DNA of 19,382 bases from Ilumatobacteraceae bacterium. Its GTDB lineage: Bacteria; Actinomycetota; Acidimicrobiia; Acidimicrobiales; Ilumatobacteraceae. The DNA lies in NCBI GenBank assembly GCA_023263465.1, contig JALQWV010000045.1:1-19382 (forward strand), given 5' to 3'. This document shows, in pieces, positions 1 to 8,385 of this stretch. The position numbers and the translations under genes were made by a program. Below the pieces are notes generated by a model. That model searched no databases. It was not told where the DNA came from and saw only the letters and a program-made list of their open reading frames with translations. Numbering within the stretch: position 1 is the stretch's first letter; the number at the start of each line of letters is the position of its first letter.

Positions 1-1
1 T

Positions 2-859
2 GGTGCCGCAGGAGTTCGCGGACTCAATACGTTTATGCAACTCCTTGATGAGTGTCAATCCATGTTGGAAGAAGGTCCTGGTCCGGTGTTGCGCCATGCC
101 ATGGAACGAAGTGGATATCTTGCCGAACTTGTTGCTGAAGACACGGTTGAATCTGCTGGCCGCGAAGAAAACGTGCAAGAACTCATCGGTGTTGCCAGTG
201 AATTTATGCAAGTAGATGAATTCCTCGAACAAGTTGCGCTCGTTGCCGACACCGATCAAATTGATTCAGAAAATCACGTCACGCTCATGACGCTTCACTC
301 CGCAAAAGGTCTTGAGTTCCCAGTGGTATTCATTGTTGGAGTTGAAGAAGGCATCTTCCCGCACAACCGTGCGCTTACCGACCCGGTGGAATTGGAAGAG
401 GAACGCAGACTTGCTTATGTAGGTATTACGCGCGCGAAGGAGCGCTTGGTGCTGAGTCATGCGTGGAGTAGAAGCTTGTTTGGCAACACCAACTACAACC
501 CGCCATCACGTTTTCTTGCGGAAATTCCTGACGAACTCATTGAACGCGAAGGAAATACTGACTCCGGTGTCGATTCGCAGCGCTATAGCTATCGATCACA
601 AGCCGATCGCGGCTATGCGCCAACAACGCGACTCTCGCGCACTGGGCCAAGTGTGACTCCAGCATCGAGTGCACAGTTGCAAACCGAGAATCACGGCTTG
701 CGTATTGGCGATGAAATTGTTCACCCAACTTTTGGAGAGGGAATCATCATTAATATTCGTGGGCAAGGCGAAAAAGCAGAAGCTGCCATTCGCTTCCGCT
801 TAGTTGGTGAGAAGCATCTTTCGCTTGCTTGGGCTCCGTTGAAAAAATTAAGTCAATAA
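2..859 (+). CDS. pcrA: ATP-dependent DNA helicase UvrD/PcrA, C-terminal part (5' end outside window)
   Basis: The frame is open from base 2, so this is the end of a longer gene cut by the window edge. The product is an SF1A 3'-5' DNA helicase used in repair, replication restart and removal of stalled RNA polymerase. Visible are helicase motif V (TLMTLHSAKGLEFP, encoded near 280-320), a GIFPHNRAL segment, and motif VI (EEERRLAYVGITRAKERL, near 397-450), whose arginines contact ATP. A low-complexity Ser/Arg/Gln linker follows. The last roughly 50 residues (GDEIVHPTFGEGII onward) match the Tudor-like domain that ends PcrA/UvrD1 proteins and contacts RNA polymerase in studied homologues. The gene ends 5 bp before the stop of the convergent gene. 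UvrD1 versus PcrA naming cannot be settled from the C-terminus. Confidence 0.93.
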   Translation, partial: GAAGVRGLNTFMQLLDECQSMLEEGPGPVLRHAMERSGYLAELVAEDTVESAGREENVQELIGVASEFMQVDEFLEQVALVADTDQIDSENHVTLMTLHSAKGLEFPVVFIVGVEEGIFPHNRALTDPVELEEERRLAYVGITRAKERLVLSHAWSRSLFGNTNYNPPSRFLAEIPDELIEREGNTDSGVDSQRYSYRSQADRGYAPTTRLSRTGPSVTPASSAQLQTENHGLRIGDEIVHPTFGEGIIINIRGQGEKAEAAIRFRLVGEKHLSLAWAPLKKLSQ

Positions 860-864
860 GGTCG

Positions 865-1359
865 CTACGGCGTTACGGGGTTCATAGTTCCACGCAAGTC
901 AATGAGCAGCGTAGTTTTATTTTCAACAATGGGACGAACATCGGTTGGAGGCATAAGTTTTTCGACAGTCAGTGTGCGGCCTTCGCAGTCGGTGAATGAA
1001 TGAGTCTTTTCAATTTGAGTAACAAGGCATGTGTCAGATCGGTCGGCAGGGTATGCGTAGTACACCTGCCATCCCTTTGCCACGTCTGCGCCATTGTGTT
1101 CGATCACAATTGATCGCTTGCCCAACGGGTCGCGAAGATCTGGGTACAACACGGGTCCATTCTCAGCGATCGATTTGGCGATGTCAGCAACTTCACCTAC
1201 GACAAATGTGCGATCGCCAGTTGAGGTGGTTACCTCCGTGTTATTGGTGACGTATGTCGCCATCAGCCACGTCACCCCAAACAGTGCGGCGAAGAACGCA
1301 ATCCCCCCAACAATGGGCATTACCGCACGGGCAAAGGGAGAATTGAGCCTTCCGAACAT
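865..1359 (-). CDS. Membrane-anchored protein of unknown function, possible cluster-less Rieske-like fold
   Basis: A 164-residue protein with one clear N-terminal membrane segment (about residues 12-37) and a short cytoplasmic N-terminus, so the remainder should face outside. I do not recognise a named family. The soluble part runs from a VGEVADI strand through GPVLYPDLRDP, a GW core strand and C111, to C125 in FTDCEGR, then a proline-rich turn and a final LLIDLRG strand. The order of strands and the two cysteines recall a Rieske domain, but the Cys-X-His boxes that hold a 2Fe-2S cluster are absent. C111 and C125 could form a disulfide outside the cell. The gene stands alone, tail to tail with the helicase and divergent from the mutase subunit gene. 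The fold assignment is inference; that it is a real single-pass membrane protein is well supported. Confidence 0.75.
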   Translation of the reverse strand: MFGRLNSPFARAVMPIVGGIAFFAALFGVTWLMATYVTNNTEVTTSTGDRTFVVGEVADIAKSIAENGPVLYPDLRDPLGKRSIVIEHNGADVAKGWQVYYAYPADRSDTCLVTQIEKTHSFTDCEGRTLTVEKLMPPTDVRPIVENKTTLLIDLRGTMNPVTP

Positions 1360-1456
1360 GCCATAAGTGTTGCCGATCTAGCCTGGCTATGCCTATTTCT
1401 TGGGCGGATTGGCGGGTTGGTATCGGTCACGTCTGAAGGCGTAGGGTTCTGTAGTC
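1360..1456. promoter_or_regulatory. Divergent intergenic region between the membrane-protein gene and the B12-subunit gene
   Basis: A 97-bp gap between two divergent start codons must carry promoters for both the minus-strand membrane-protein gene and the plus-strand succinyl-CoA block. I could not pick a convincing -35/-10 pair in either direction, and no strong ribosome binding site precedes the GTG at 1457. No clear dyad, riboswitch or cobalamin element was seen. Confidence 0.35.
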
Positions 1457-1861
1457 GTGAAACGTCCGTACCGCGTTGTAGTGGCCAAGCCTGGCCTAGA
1501 TGGCCATGATCGAGGAGCCAAAACCATCACTCGTGCTTTGCGCGACCATGGATTTGAAGTGATTTACACGGGACTGCATCAGTTGCCAGAACAAATTGCT
1601 GAAACGGCTTTACAGGAAGACGTGGACGCTGTGGGTTTGTCGTTGTTGTCCGGAGCGCATCTCACACTGTTTCCACGAGTAATGGAAGAACTTCGTTTGC
1701 GAAACCTTGGTGATGTGTTGGTGTTTGGTGGAGGAGTCATTCCCGATGCCGATGCGCGCGAATTGCGCAAGCAAGGTGTTGGCGAAATATTTGGACCTGG
1801 TTCATCGTTGAAAGACATCGCAAGTTGGCTCGAGCAAGCGCTTGATGCACGCGAACAATAA
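1457..1861 (+). CDS. Stand-alone cobalamin-binding subunit of an acyl-CoA mutase (methylmalonyl-CoA mutase C-terminal type)
   Basis: A 134-residue protein consisting only of a B12-binding Rossmann-like domain. The base-off/His-on signature is complete: D15-G-H17-D-R-G20, then 41 residues to S62-L-L64, then 26 residues to G91-G92. H17 would be the lower axial ligand of cobalt. Such small subunits pair with a separate catalytic subunit to isomerise methylmalonyl-CoA to succinyl-CoA, or related branched acyl-CoA substrates. The catalytic subunit is not in this window, so the substrate is open. The gene starts with GTG and lies 14 bp before sucC, so it is very likely cotranscribed with the enzyme that consumes succinyl-CoA, which favours the methylmalonyl-CoA role. 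The start is supported because the family begins only a few residues before the VVVAKPGLDGHDRG strand. Confidence 0.88.
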   Translation: MKRPYRVVVAKPGLDGHDRGAKTITRALRDHGFEVIYTGLHQLPEQIAETALQEDVDAVGLSLLSGAHLTLFPRVMEELRLRNLGDVLVFGGGVIPDADARELRKQGVGEIFGPGSSLKDIASWLEQALDAREQ

Positions 1862-1875
1862 TAAGAAAGAGGCTT

Positions 1876-3021
1876 ATGGATCTTTTCGAGTATCAAGGGA
1901 AGCAGTATTTTGCGAAATACAACATTCCTGTTTCGGCCGGTGGTGTTGCTCTAACCGTTGAAGAAGCTGTTGCAGAAGCAGAAAAGGCTCAGTACCCAGT
2001 AGTTGTGAAAGCCCAGGTACAAGTAGGCGGACGCGGCAAAGCTGGTGGAATTAAGTTGGCAACGAATGCCGATGAAGTTCGCCTGCATGCGGGGAATATT
2101 TTGGGCATGGACATAAAGGGCCATGTTGTGAAGCGCGTATGGATTGAACATGCTTCGGATATTGCAGAGGAGTATTACGCATCATTCACGCTTGATCGTG
2201 CAGCGAAACAACACCTCCTGATGCTGTCTGCGCAGGGTGGTGTGGACATTGAAGATGTTGCTGCTAAAGATCCAACAGCAATTGTGAAGCTACACATCAA
2301 TCCAATAATTGGATTGTCGCTTGCCGCTGCGCGTCAAGCATCAGTTGATGCAAAGATACCCGACAAAGCCCTCGATGGAGTTGCTGACATGTTGGTGAAG
2401 CTGTATGAATGCTTTACCAAGGGTGACTGTGACCTTGCCGAAATTAATCCATTGATCTTGAAGCCAACTGGTGAAGTGCATGCACTAGATGCAAAGGTAA
2501 GTCTTGATAGCAATGCGGCCTTCCGTCACCCCGAATGGGAAGAGTATGCAGCGACAGAAGAACTTGACGCTCGCGAACAATTGGCTCGTGAAAAGGACTT
2601 GCAATACATCGGTCTTGATGGAACTGTTGGAATCATCGCTAACGGTGCCGGCTTGGCCATGAGCACTTTGGACGTGGTGAACCAAGTTGGCGGCAGTGCA
2701 GCAAACTTTCTCGACATCGGTGGTGGAGCTAACGCAGAACTGATGACTGCGGCGCTTGAAGTAATTAACTCCGATGCCAAAGTCAAGAGCATTTTCATCA
2801 ATATTTTTGGTGGTATTACGCGAGGTGAAGAAGTAGCCAAGGGAATTGTTGAGGCGGTGAAGCGCGTGACGCTCCGTGCACCAATTGTTATTCGTCTTGA
2901 TGGCACTAATGCTGAAGAGGGTCGCAAGATTCTTGCCGAGGCAGGCATCCCGGATTCACAACTCACTAGTCGACCAACCATGCTCGAAGCTGCTCGTGCG
3001 GCTGTCGCTTTGGCAAAGTAA
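1876..3021 (+). CDS. sucC: Succinyl-CoA synthetase (ADP-forming) beta subunit
   Basis: A 381-residue ATP-grasp protein, close to the 388 residues of the E. coli subunit. With SucD it interconverts succinyl-CoA, ADP and phosphate with succinate, CoA and ATP in the TCA cycle. The N-terminus MDLFEYQGKQYFAKY is characteristic. Visible landmarks are the ATP-grasp loop KAQVQVGGRGKAGG (about residues 45-58), the metal-binding EINPL segment (near 191-195), and the C-terminal CoA-ligase domain starting around DGTVGIIANGAGLAM, with the NIFGGITRGEEVAKGI stretch near 310-325. A GAAAGAGG ribosome binding site sits at 1865-1872, close to the ATG. It follows the B12 subunit by 14 bp and precedes sucD by 9 bp, a clear operon. 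ADP rather than GDP use is assumed from bacterial practice. Confidence 0.97.
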   Translation: MDLFEYQGKQYFAKYNIPVSAGGVALTVEEAVAEAEKAQYPVVVKAQVQVGGRGKAGGIKLATNADEVRLHAGNILGMDIKGHVVKRVWIEHASDIAEEYYASFTLDRAAKQHLLMLSAQGGVDIEDVAAKDPTAIVKLHINPIIGLSLAAARQASVDAKIPDKALDGVADMLVKLYECFTKGDCDLAEINPLILKPTGEVHALDAKVSLDSNAAFRHPEWEEYAATEELDAREQLAREKDLQYIGLDGTVGIIANGAGLAMSTLDVVNQVGGSAANFLDIGGGANAELMTAALEVINSDAKVKSIFINIFGGITRGEEVAKGIVEAVKRVTLRAPIVIRLDGTNAEEGRKILAEAGIPDSQLTSRPTMLEAARAAVALAK

Positions 3022-3030
3022 GGAACCGTC

Positions 3031-3930
3031 ATGGCAATTTTCGTAGATCAAAACACCAAGGTCATTGTTCAAGGCTTAACGGGCGGTCAAGGGCGTTTCC
3101 ATGGCCTGCGCAACAAGGCGTATGGCACACAAGTTGTGGGGGGAGTAACTCCTGGAAAAGCTGGTCAAGACGTTGAAGGAGTACCGGTTTTTGACTCAGT
3201 TGAAGATGCAGTAAAGGCAACAGGTGCAACTGCATCATTTATCGCTGTTCCACCAAAAGCGGCTCCAGCAGCAATTCTTGAAGCTGCTCGAGCAGGTATT
3301 GGGTTTGTGGTGTGCATCACCGAGGGAATTCCAGCTCAAGATGAAGCTCGTGTGTATGCAACATTGCAGCGCGACTTTCCAGCAACACGACTTCTCGGCC
3401 CAAACTGCCCAGGCATTATTAGCCCGGGTAAATGCAATATCGGAATCACTGCTGGAGAAATTGCGCAATTGCCTTCAGCATCTGGTCCAAACGTTGGAAT
3501 TGTTTCCCGTTCCGGAACACTTACGTATCAAGCGTTGTACGAATTGAAAGAGCAGGGAATTGGCGTCAGCACATGTGTTGGTATCGGTGGCGATCCAGTT
3601 CCTGGTACGTCATTTGTTGACTGCTTGGCAGAGTTTCAAGCAGACCCAGAGACACACGCCATCATCATGATCGGTGAGATTGGTGGATCAGCAGAAGAAG
3701 AGGCTGCAGAATTCATCACCAACCACGTGACGAAGCCAATGAGCGCGTACATCGCTGGTGTTACTGCGCCAGCGGGCAAGAAAATGGGGCACGCAGGAGC
3801 GATTGTCTCTGGAGGCAAAGGAACTGCCCAAGGCAAAATGGACGCATTGCGCATGGCCGGAGTGAAGATCGGGCTCAACCCCACTGAGGCTGGCTCGCTG
3901 ATGGCCGAAATTGTACATAGCCTTCGTTAA
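3031..3930 (+). CDS. sucD: Succinyl-CoA synthetase alpha subunit
   Basis: A 299-residue partner of SucC that binds CoA and carries the phosphohistidine. The N-terminal CoA-binding Rossmann domain shows VQGLTGGQGRFHG (about residues 13-25) and PGKAGQ. The GPNCPGIISPG segment and the SRSGTLTYQ loop are typical of the family. The catalytic histidine is H254 in KMGHAGAIVSGGKGTAQGK, phosphorylated during turnover in known homologues. A ribosome binding site AAGGA at 3020-3024 overlaps the sucC stop and lies 6 bp before the ATG, so translation is coupled to sucC. The downstream acyltransferase starts on the base after the sucD stop codon. Length and motifs are complete, with nothing odd. Confidence 0.97.
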   Translation: MAIFVDQNTKVIVQGLTGGQGRFHGLRNKAYGTQVVGGVTPGKAGQDVEGVPVFDSVEDAVKATGATASFIAVPPKAAPAAILEAARAGIGFVVCITEGIPAQDEARVYATLQRDFPATRLLGPNCPGIISPGKCNIGITAGEIAQLPSASGPNVGIVSRSGTLTYQALYELKEQGIGVSTCVGIGGDPVPGTSFVDCLAEFQADPETHAIIMIGEIGGSAEEEAAEFITNHVTKPMSAYIAGVTAPAGKKMGHAGAIVSGGKGTAQGKMDALRMAGVKIGLNPTEAGSLMAEIVHSLR

Positions 3931-5829
3931 GTGAATCGCCCCCAGCAGTCCATATCGTATTTGCCGGGCCTAGATGGCTTGCGTGCAATTGCCGTTTTGG
4001 CAGTGGTGGTGTATCACGCCAATAAAAACTGGTTACATGGCGGATTCCTCGGTGTAGAAGTGTTTTTTGTGATCAGTGGCTATCTGATCACGCTGTTGTT
4101 GTTTACCGAGTCGGAGCAAAACGGAAGAATCAATTTCCGCGCATTTTGGATGCGCCGGGCACGGCGATTGTTACCAGCGCTGTGGACACTGCTCTTAGGT
4201 GTCACGATGTACTGTTCGCTGTTTGAGCGAGACGAACTCGGAAAGCTTCGTGGAGATGTAGTTGCTGCACTTGTTTATGTATTCAATTGGTTCAAAATCT
4301 GGGCAGGGGATTCATACTTTGATGCCAGCGCACTAGATCCACTTCGACACCTGTGGTCGCTTGCGGTTGAGGAACAGTTCTATTTGATTTGGCCTGTACT
4401 GATTGCTGTGGTGTTAAAGAAATATGGCCGCCGTCCAGCGAAGTTGGGAATCATATTCTTGGGAGTATCAGTAGCAATTGCTGCATACGTTGCAACAACG
4501 TATGCAGGAGGTGTTCGCGGAACACCAATTGAAACTCCTGAGCAATACATTTCCTTATTCGGTCATGCAGTCTCACGTCTGGACTTCTTGTTCCTAGGAA
4601 CTCTTGGTCGGTCTGGAGGTCTATTCCTTGGTGCCGCATTGGCGTTTTGGTTCCGCCCCGACATGTATAACGGTTTGAACAACACACGTGATCGTCATGT
4701 TGTCTCAGTATTTGCGATTGCTGGAGCCGTAGGTCTTGCATACATGATGTGGACCTTCCGCGATGTGGTGTTTGTTGCAGAAATCGGTGGAGTTCGTGGC
4801 TACGACCCGTTGTTTCAAGGCGGATTTTTACTCGTCGGTGTTGCAACTTGTGCAATCATCACGGCCGCAGTGCACCCTCACTCCTTTATCGGAAATACGG
4901 TGCTCGGTAATCCAGTATTCACATATATTGGCCGGCGTTCGTATGGTTTGTACCTGTTTCACTGGCCCGTGTTTCAGTTATACCGCAAGGTCGCGAGCAA
5001 TTACTTAACTCCTATTCAGTTTGTTCTGTTGTTTGCAATGATTTTGATACTCACCGAATTGTCGTATCGCTTTATTGAAATGCCGGTGCGCGAAGGGCGA
5101 CTTGGAGAGATGTGGCATAAGTTGCGATACTCGCGCACTGATGCTGATATCGAACGGCGCAACAAAGTATTTGCCCTTGGTGCAGTTGCAGCTGTGCTCC
5201 CCGTGTTTTCGATTGTGAGTTTGGCATTTGGAACGGGCGAAGGCAGAATTGCAGAAAGCATTAAGAGTGGTGAAGATGCAGTGCAAAACCTGCTCGGAAC
5301 AACAGTTGCCCCCGATCCGAATGCCACAACGATTCCAGGAACACAGACCACAACGTTGGACGGGCAACAAATCCCAATCCTTGCAATTGGAGACTCGGTC
5401 ATGTTGGGTGCCGCGCAAATTCTCACCGAACGAGGGATCACAGTTGATGCGCTAAAGAGTCGTCCATTTAGGCAGGCTTTAGAAATTGCAAACTATGTGA
5501 AGTCAATTAATCGGCTGGGTGAGTTCGTGATTATCCACCTTGGCACGAATAACTATGTTGACCAGAAGACATTGGACGAAATCATGGTCCCATTGAAAGA
5601 TGTTGATTTGGTGCTCTTCATCACAGCGCATGTTCCAACTCGACCTTGGCAAGACCCGAACAATGAATTAGTCCGCGCCATGCCAAATGCATACGGAAAC
5701 GTAAAGGTTTTGGACTGGTATCAAATTGCCGAGGAACACCCGGAGTATCTCTACGGCGACAAAGTTCACTTAAATAATGAAGGCCAAAAGGTCTATGCCG
5801 ATCTCATCATGCAAGCAATAGGGAAGTAA
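3931..5829 (+). CDS. Acyltransferase-3 membrane protein with C-terminal SGNH domain (OatA-like O-acetyltransferase)
   Basis: A 632-residue two-part protein. The N-terminal part (about 1-400) is an acyltransferase-3 domain with ten or so membrane segments. It has the R18-x10-H29 motif (DGLRAIAVLAVVVYHA), the GGFLGVEVFFVISGYLIT signature and FWMRRARRLLPALW. After a Thr/Pro-rich extracytoplasmic linker comes an SGNH hydrolase-like domain with GDS (nucleophile S489), HLGTNN (N540) and GDKVHLN (D610, H613), so the catalytic triad is intact. In OatA-type enzymes the membrane part passes acetyl groups outward and the SGNH part transfers them to peptidoglycan or another surface glycan; the acceptor here is unknown. 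The GTG start directly abuts the sucD TAA with no evident ribosome binding site, so expression probably depends on read-through ribosomes from sucD. The start is fixed by the conserved segment beginning at residue 10. Confidence 0.92.
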   Translation: MNRPQQSISYLPGLDGLRAIAVLAVVVYHANKNWLHGGFLGVEVFFVISGYLITLLLFTESEQNGRINFRAFWMRRARRLLPALWTLLLGVTMYCSLFERDELGKLRGDVVAALVYVFNWFKIWAGDSYFDASALDPLRHLWSLAVEEQFYLIWPVLIAVVLKKYGRRPAKLGIIFLGVSVAIAAYVATTYAGGVRGTPIETPEQYISLFGHAVSRLDFLFLGTLGRSGGLFLGAALAFWFRPDMYNGLNNTRDRHVVSVFAIAGAVGLAYMMWTFRDVVFVAEIGGVRGYDPLFQGGFLLVGVATCAIITAAVHPHSFIGNTVLGNPVFTYIGRRSYGLYLFHWPVFQLYRKVASNYLTPIQFVLLFAMILILTELSYRFIEMPVREGRLGEMWHKLRYSRTDADIERRNKVFALGAVAAVLPVFSIVSLAFGTGEGRIAESIKSGEDAVQNLLGTTVAPDPNATTIPGTQTTTLDGQQIPILAIGDSVMLGAAQILTERGITVDALKSRPFRQALEIANYVKSINRLGEFVIIHLGTNNYVDQKTLDEIMVPLKDVDLVLFITAHVPTRPWQDPNNELVRAMPNAYGNVKVLDWYQIAEEHPEYLYGDKVHLNNEGQKVYADLIMQAIGK

Positions 5830-5839
5830 GGTTTTTGCT

Positions 5840-6826
5840 ATGACAACTCCAGTTCGTATTGCCATCACCGGTGCCGCCGGTCAAATCGGTTACAGCTTGC
5901 TCTTTCGCATTGCATCGGGCGCGATGCTCGGACCAGACACGCCAGTTATCTTGCAATTGCTTGAAGTCACTCCTGCGCTTGGTGCGCTTGGTGGCGTAAA
6001 GATGGAACTCGATGACTGTGCATTCAGCCCATTAGTTGATGTCATCTGCACAGATGACGCCAATCTTGCCTTTGGTGATGCAGACATCGCCATGTTGGTT
6101 GGAGCGATGCCGCGCAAAGATGGCATGGAGCGATCCGACCTGCTGTCGGCAAACGGTGGAATTTTTAAGCCTCAGGGCCAAGCAATTAGCGCAAATGCAA
6201 AAAAGAATGTAAAGGTTCTTGTTGTTGGTAACCCTGCAAACACCAACTCACTTATCGCAATGCATAATGCCCCAAACATTGACCCACGTCAGTTCACCGC
6301 AATGACCCGCCTCGATCACAACCGGGCGGTAAGTCAGTTGGCACAAAAGGTTGGTCGTCCGGTTACTTCCGTGAAGAAAATGACCATTTGGGGAAATCAT
6401 TCAACAACTCAGTATCCAGACCTGTTTCACGCAGAAGTTGATGGTAAAAATGCAGCGCAGTTGGTTAACGATCAGCAGTGGATTGAGGACACCTACATTC
6501 CAACTGTTGCAAAGCGCGGTGCCGCGGTAATCAAGGCTCGCGGTTCATCGTCTGCTGCTTCTGCTGCAAACGCCGCTCTTGAACACGTTCGCTCATGGGT
6601 TAAAGGAACTCCTGAGGGTGACTGGGTGAGCATGGCTGTTCCGTCGGACGGCAGTTACGGCGTTCCAGAAGGTTTGATCGCGTCATTCCCATGCACGTGT
6701 GTAAATGGTGAATATAAGATTGTTCAGGGACTAGAAATCGATGCATTTAGTCGTGCGCGCATCGATGCTTCGGTTGCAGAACTGGGTGAAGAGCGAAATG
6801 CTGTTCGCCAACTTGGCTTGATTTAA
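5840..6826 (+). CDS. mdh: Malate dehydrogenase (NAD-dependent, cytosolic-like type)
   Basis: A 328-residue enzyme oxidising malate to oxaloacetate in the TCA cycle. The N-terminal NAD-binding motif is ITGAAGQIGYSLLFRIASGAMLG (split here around residues 8-30). The substrate arginines lie in the loop MPRKDGMERSD, the family signature is MTRLDHNRA, and the catalytic histidine is H187 in IWGNHSTTQYPD. This layout and length match the Thermus/Mycobacterium type rather than the shorter E. coli or LDH-like types. It starts 10 bp after the acyltransferase stop with an AAGG site about 8 bp before the ATG, so it belongs to the same transcript as sucCD. Its stop codon shares the palindrome TTAA with the stop of the convergent peptidase gene, a 4-bp tail-to-tail overlap. 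Confidence 0.97.
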   Translation: MTTPVRIAITGAAGQIGYSLLFRIASGAMLGPDTPVILQLLEVTPALGALGGVKMELDDCAFSPLVDVICTDDANLAFGDADIAMLVGAMPRKDGMERSDLLSANGGIFKPQGQAISANAKKNVKVLVVGNPANTNSLIAMHNAPNIDPRQFTAMTRLDHNRAVSQLAQKVGRPVTSVKKMTIWGNHSTTQYPDLFHAEVDGKNAAQLVNDQQWIEDTYIPTVAKRGAAVIKARGSSSAASAANAALEHVRSWVKGTPEGDWVSMAVPSDGSYGVPEGLIASFPCTCVNGEYKIVQGLEIDAFSRARIDASVAELGEERNAVRQLGLI

Positions 6827-7467
6827 CTTCCTCTTGTTCCGTCAATGGCGGAATCAGCCCGTGAGCGTGTGCATCCAAGCGGGTCATTTTTTTCAAGCCT
6901 GCGAATCTCTTTTCGCGGTGAAAGTTGTTGACCCTTTTTCCAAGCGTCCAGATATTTTTGTGGCCAGATTTCTCCTTGTAATAAATACACCTCGGCAAGT
7001 GGACAAATGCGCGACATCCCCATGTGGGTGTGGCAACGAGTAACTCGGGCATTTCCGCTTGATCCCATTACTCCGATCCAGTCACCGGCATTGACGCGTT
7101 GATTCTTGAGCACTTTGATGCGCCCGAGGTGTGAGAAGAAATAGCGAACCCCATCGTCTCCCTGCAACGTGATCGTTAATCCACCCCGAGTTCCAGGTGA
7201 ATCGTTTTCGGGAGTCCATTTGTCAAGTCGATGCAACTGCGAAATGAATCCTGAAGTTGGGGCGAGAATTCGGGCATAACAACCTTCAACATCTACTGCC
7301 GGATAGTTCAAGTGATCTTTGGGGTAGCGAACTGCAACTTTGCTAAAGGGAAAAACGTATTTGGGTTCGCTTTCTTCAGCAATGGCAATTCGAGGGAATA
7401 GTGAAACGCTGACCAATGCAGCAATAAGGATATGCAGATTTACTAGTGAGCGGAGCCCCCAACGCAT
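6823..7467 (-). CDS. Exported M23-family (LytM-like) metallopeptidase
   Basis: A 214-residue protein with an N-terminal signal peptide (hydrophobic about residues 10-29, probable cut after an A-x-A near residue 30). The M23 fold follows: H52 and D59 in HLNYPAVDV, H113 in YFFSHLG, and H146-x-H148 in CHTHMG, which together give the zinc ligands and the catalytic histidine. The family cleaves peptidoglycan cross-links or stem peptides; some members only regulate other hydrolases. With all ligands present, activity is plausible. The C-terminal stretch after about residue 175 is charged and without recognisable domain. C63, C145 and C155 could form a disulfide outside the membrane. It is the second gene of a two-gene operon, 9 bp behind a polytopic membrane protein. 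Confidence 0.88.
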   Translation of the reverse strand: MRWGLRSLVNLHILIAALVSVSLFPRIAIAEESEPKYVFPFSKVAVRYPKDHLNYPAVDVEGCYARILAPTSGFISQLHRLDKWTPENDSPGTRGGLTITLQGDDGVRYFFSHLGRIKVLKNQRVNAGDWIGVMGSSGNARVTRCHTHMGMSRICPLAEVYLLQGEIWPQKYLDAWKKGQQLSPRKEIRRLEKNDPLGCTRSRADSAIDGTRGS

Positions 7468-7476
7468 AACGAGACT

Positions 7477-8385
7477 CTAGGTGACAGACTTACCTTTTCT
7501 GGAAATAGCAATTGCAATAATAACTATGATCGCTCCAACTCCGATTACTGAAATACCCTGCGCCAGTGGTGAGTCAAAAAGTTGACCAGCCAGAATTCCA
7601 GTGGTGATTGTTACCCCGAGACCTCCAGCCGCCACGATCTCTAAATGCAGTCGGTTTGCCCCAAAGGTGAATAACGATGCAACAATGGCAAACCCAACGA
7701 TGGGTTGCCAGATGTTGTTATCCCAGGTGGAAAATCCGATTGCTGCAAACAAAATGCTGGCCGCACCAGCACTGCGAGCAACAAATCGAAGCCCGATATT
7801 GCGCATTGAAATCCAAATGAGCATTGATCCCGAAATGACAAAGAGCAAAGGGGCGATTGGAGAATCTGGAACGAATTTTGAAATTACGGCAGCCATAAAA
7901 GGTTGAGTAGCAACAACGATGATGATTGTGCCGATAAATGACGTGCCCTTTAACAGCCAAATTCCAATTGAGAGAGCAACTAACGAGGCGATCAACAAAA
8001 TAAAGTCATCGTGTACGTTCAAAATGTCAAGAAGTAATCCAATGGCAAATGCAAAAGTCATGGTTGAAACTGCAGCGATGCTTTCTCCAAGTGTGGAGAG
8101 CCTGCCGCCTTTCCTTATCAATGTGAATGAAAGAAATGCAGTGAGACCTGTCGCGATGAATAAAGCTGCGTCAATGGTGGCTTGCGACATGTCCTGCATG
8201 AGAGCAACCACAATCCACACCAAGCCGACAAAAATAACTAGGCCTCCCAAGTATGAAGCAATATCTGAAATTGGAACTACCCACTTTGGCGCGTCTCTAA
8301 ATTCTTGAGCCTCACTTGCAGTGAGTCTGCCCGAGGCTTCAAAATCCGAAATCAAATTGCCAATGCTCTTGCGGTTCTTGGCCAT
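7477..8385 (-). CDS. Polytopic membrane protein, DUF2157-like
   Basis: A 302-residue integral membrane protein with about nine hydrophobic segments from residue 40 to the end. A short cytoplasmic N-terminal region (IGNLISDFEASGRLTASEAQEF) resembles the small helical segment that begins DUF2157-type proteins, then a WVVPISDIASYLGGLVIF transition leads into the membrane part. No catalytic motif or transport signature is visible, and I cannot give a function. It lies 9 bp upstream of the M23 peptidase in the same direction, so a cell-envelope role is possible by context only. The ATG at 8385 is immediately back to back with another ATG on the plus strand (shared CATATG), and its promoter must lie inside the beginning of the divergent nucleoside hydrolase gene. 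Confidence 0.8.
   Translation of the reverse strand: MAKNRKSIGNLISDFEASGRLTASEAQEFRDAPKWVVPISDIASYLGGLVIFVGLVWIVVALMQDMSQATIDAALFIATGLTAFLSFTLIRKGGRLSTLGESIAAVSTMTFAFAIGLLLDILNVHDDFILLIASLVALSIGIWLLKGTSFIGTIIIVVATQPFMAAVISKFVPDSPIAPLLFVISGSMLIWISMRNIGLRFVARSAGAASILFAAIGFSTWDNNIWQPIVGFAIVASLFTFGANRLHLEIVAAGGLGVTITTGILAGQLFDSPLAQGISVIGVGAIIVIIAIAISRKGKSVT

Noticed and set aside
4451..5441. Long minus-strand open frames opposite the acyltransferase
   Set aside because: Biased translations without motifs, antisense to a gene with intact catalytic residues.
6821..6826. TTAA palindrome shared by the mdh and peptidase stops, considered as an insertion target or terminator
   Set aside because: A four-base palindrome formed by two TAA stops is expected by chance; there is no hairpin or repeat around it.
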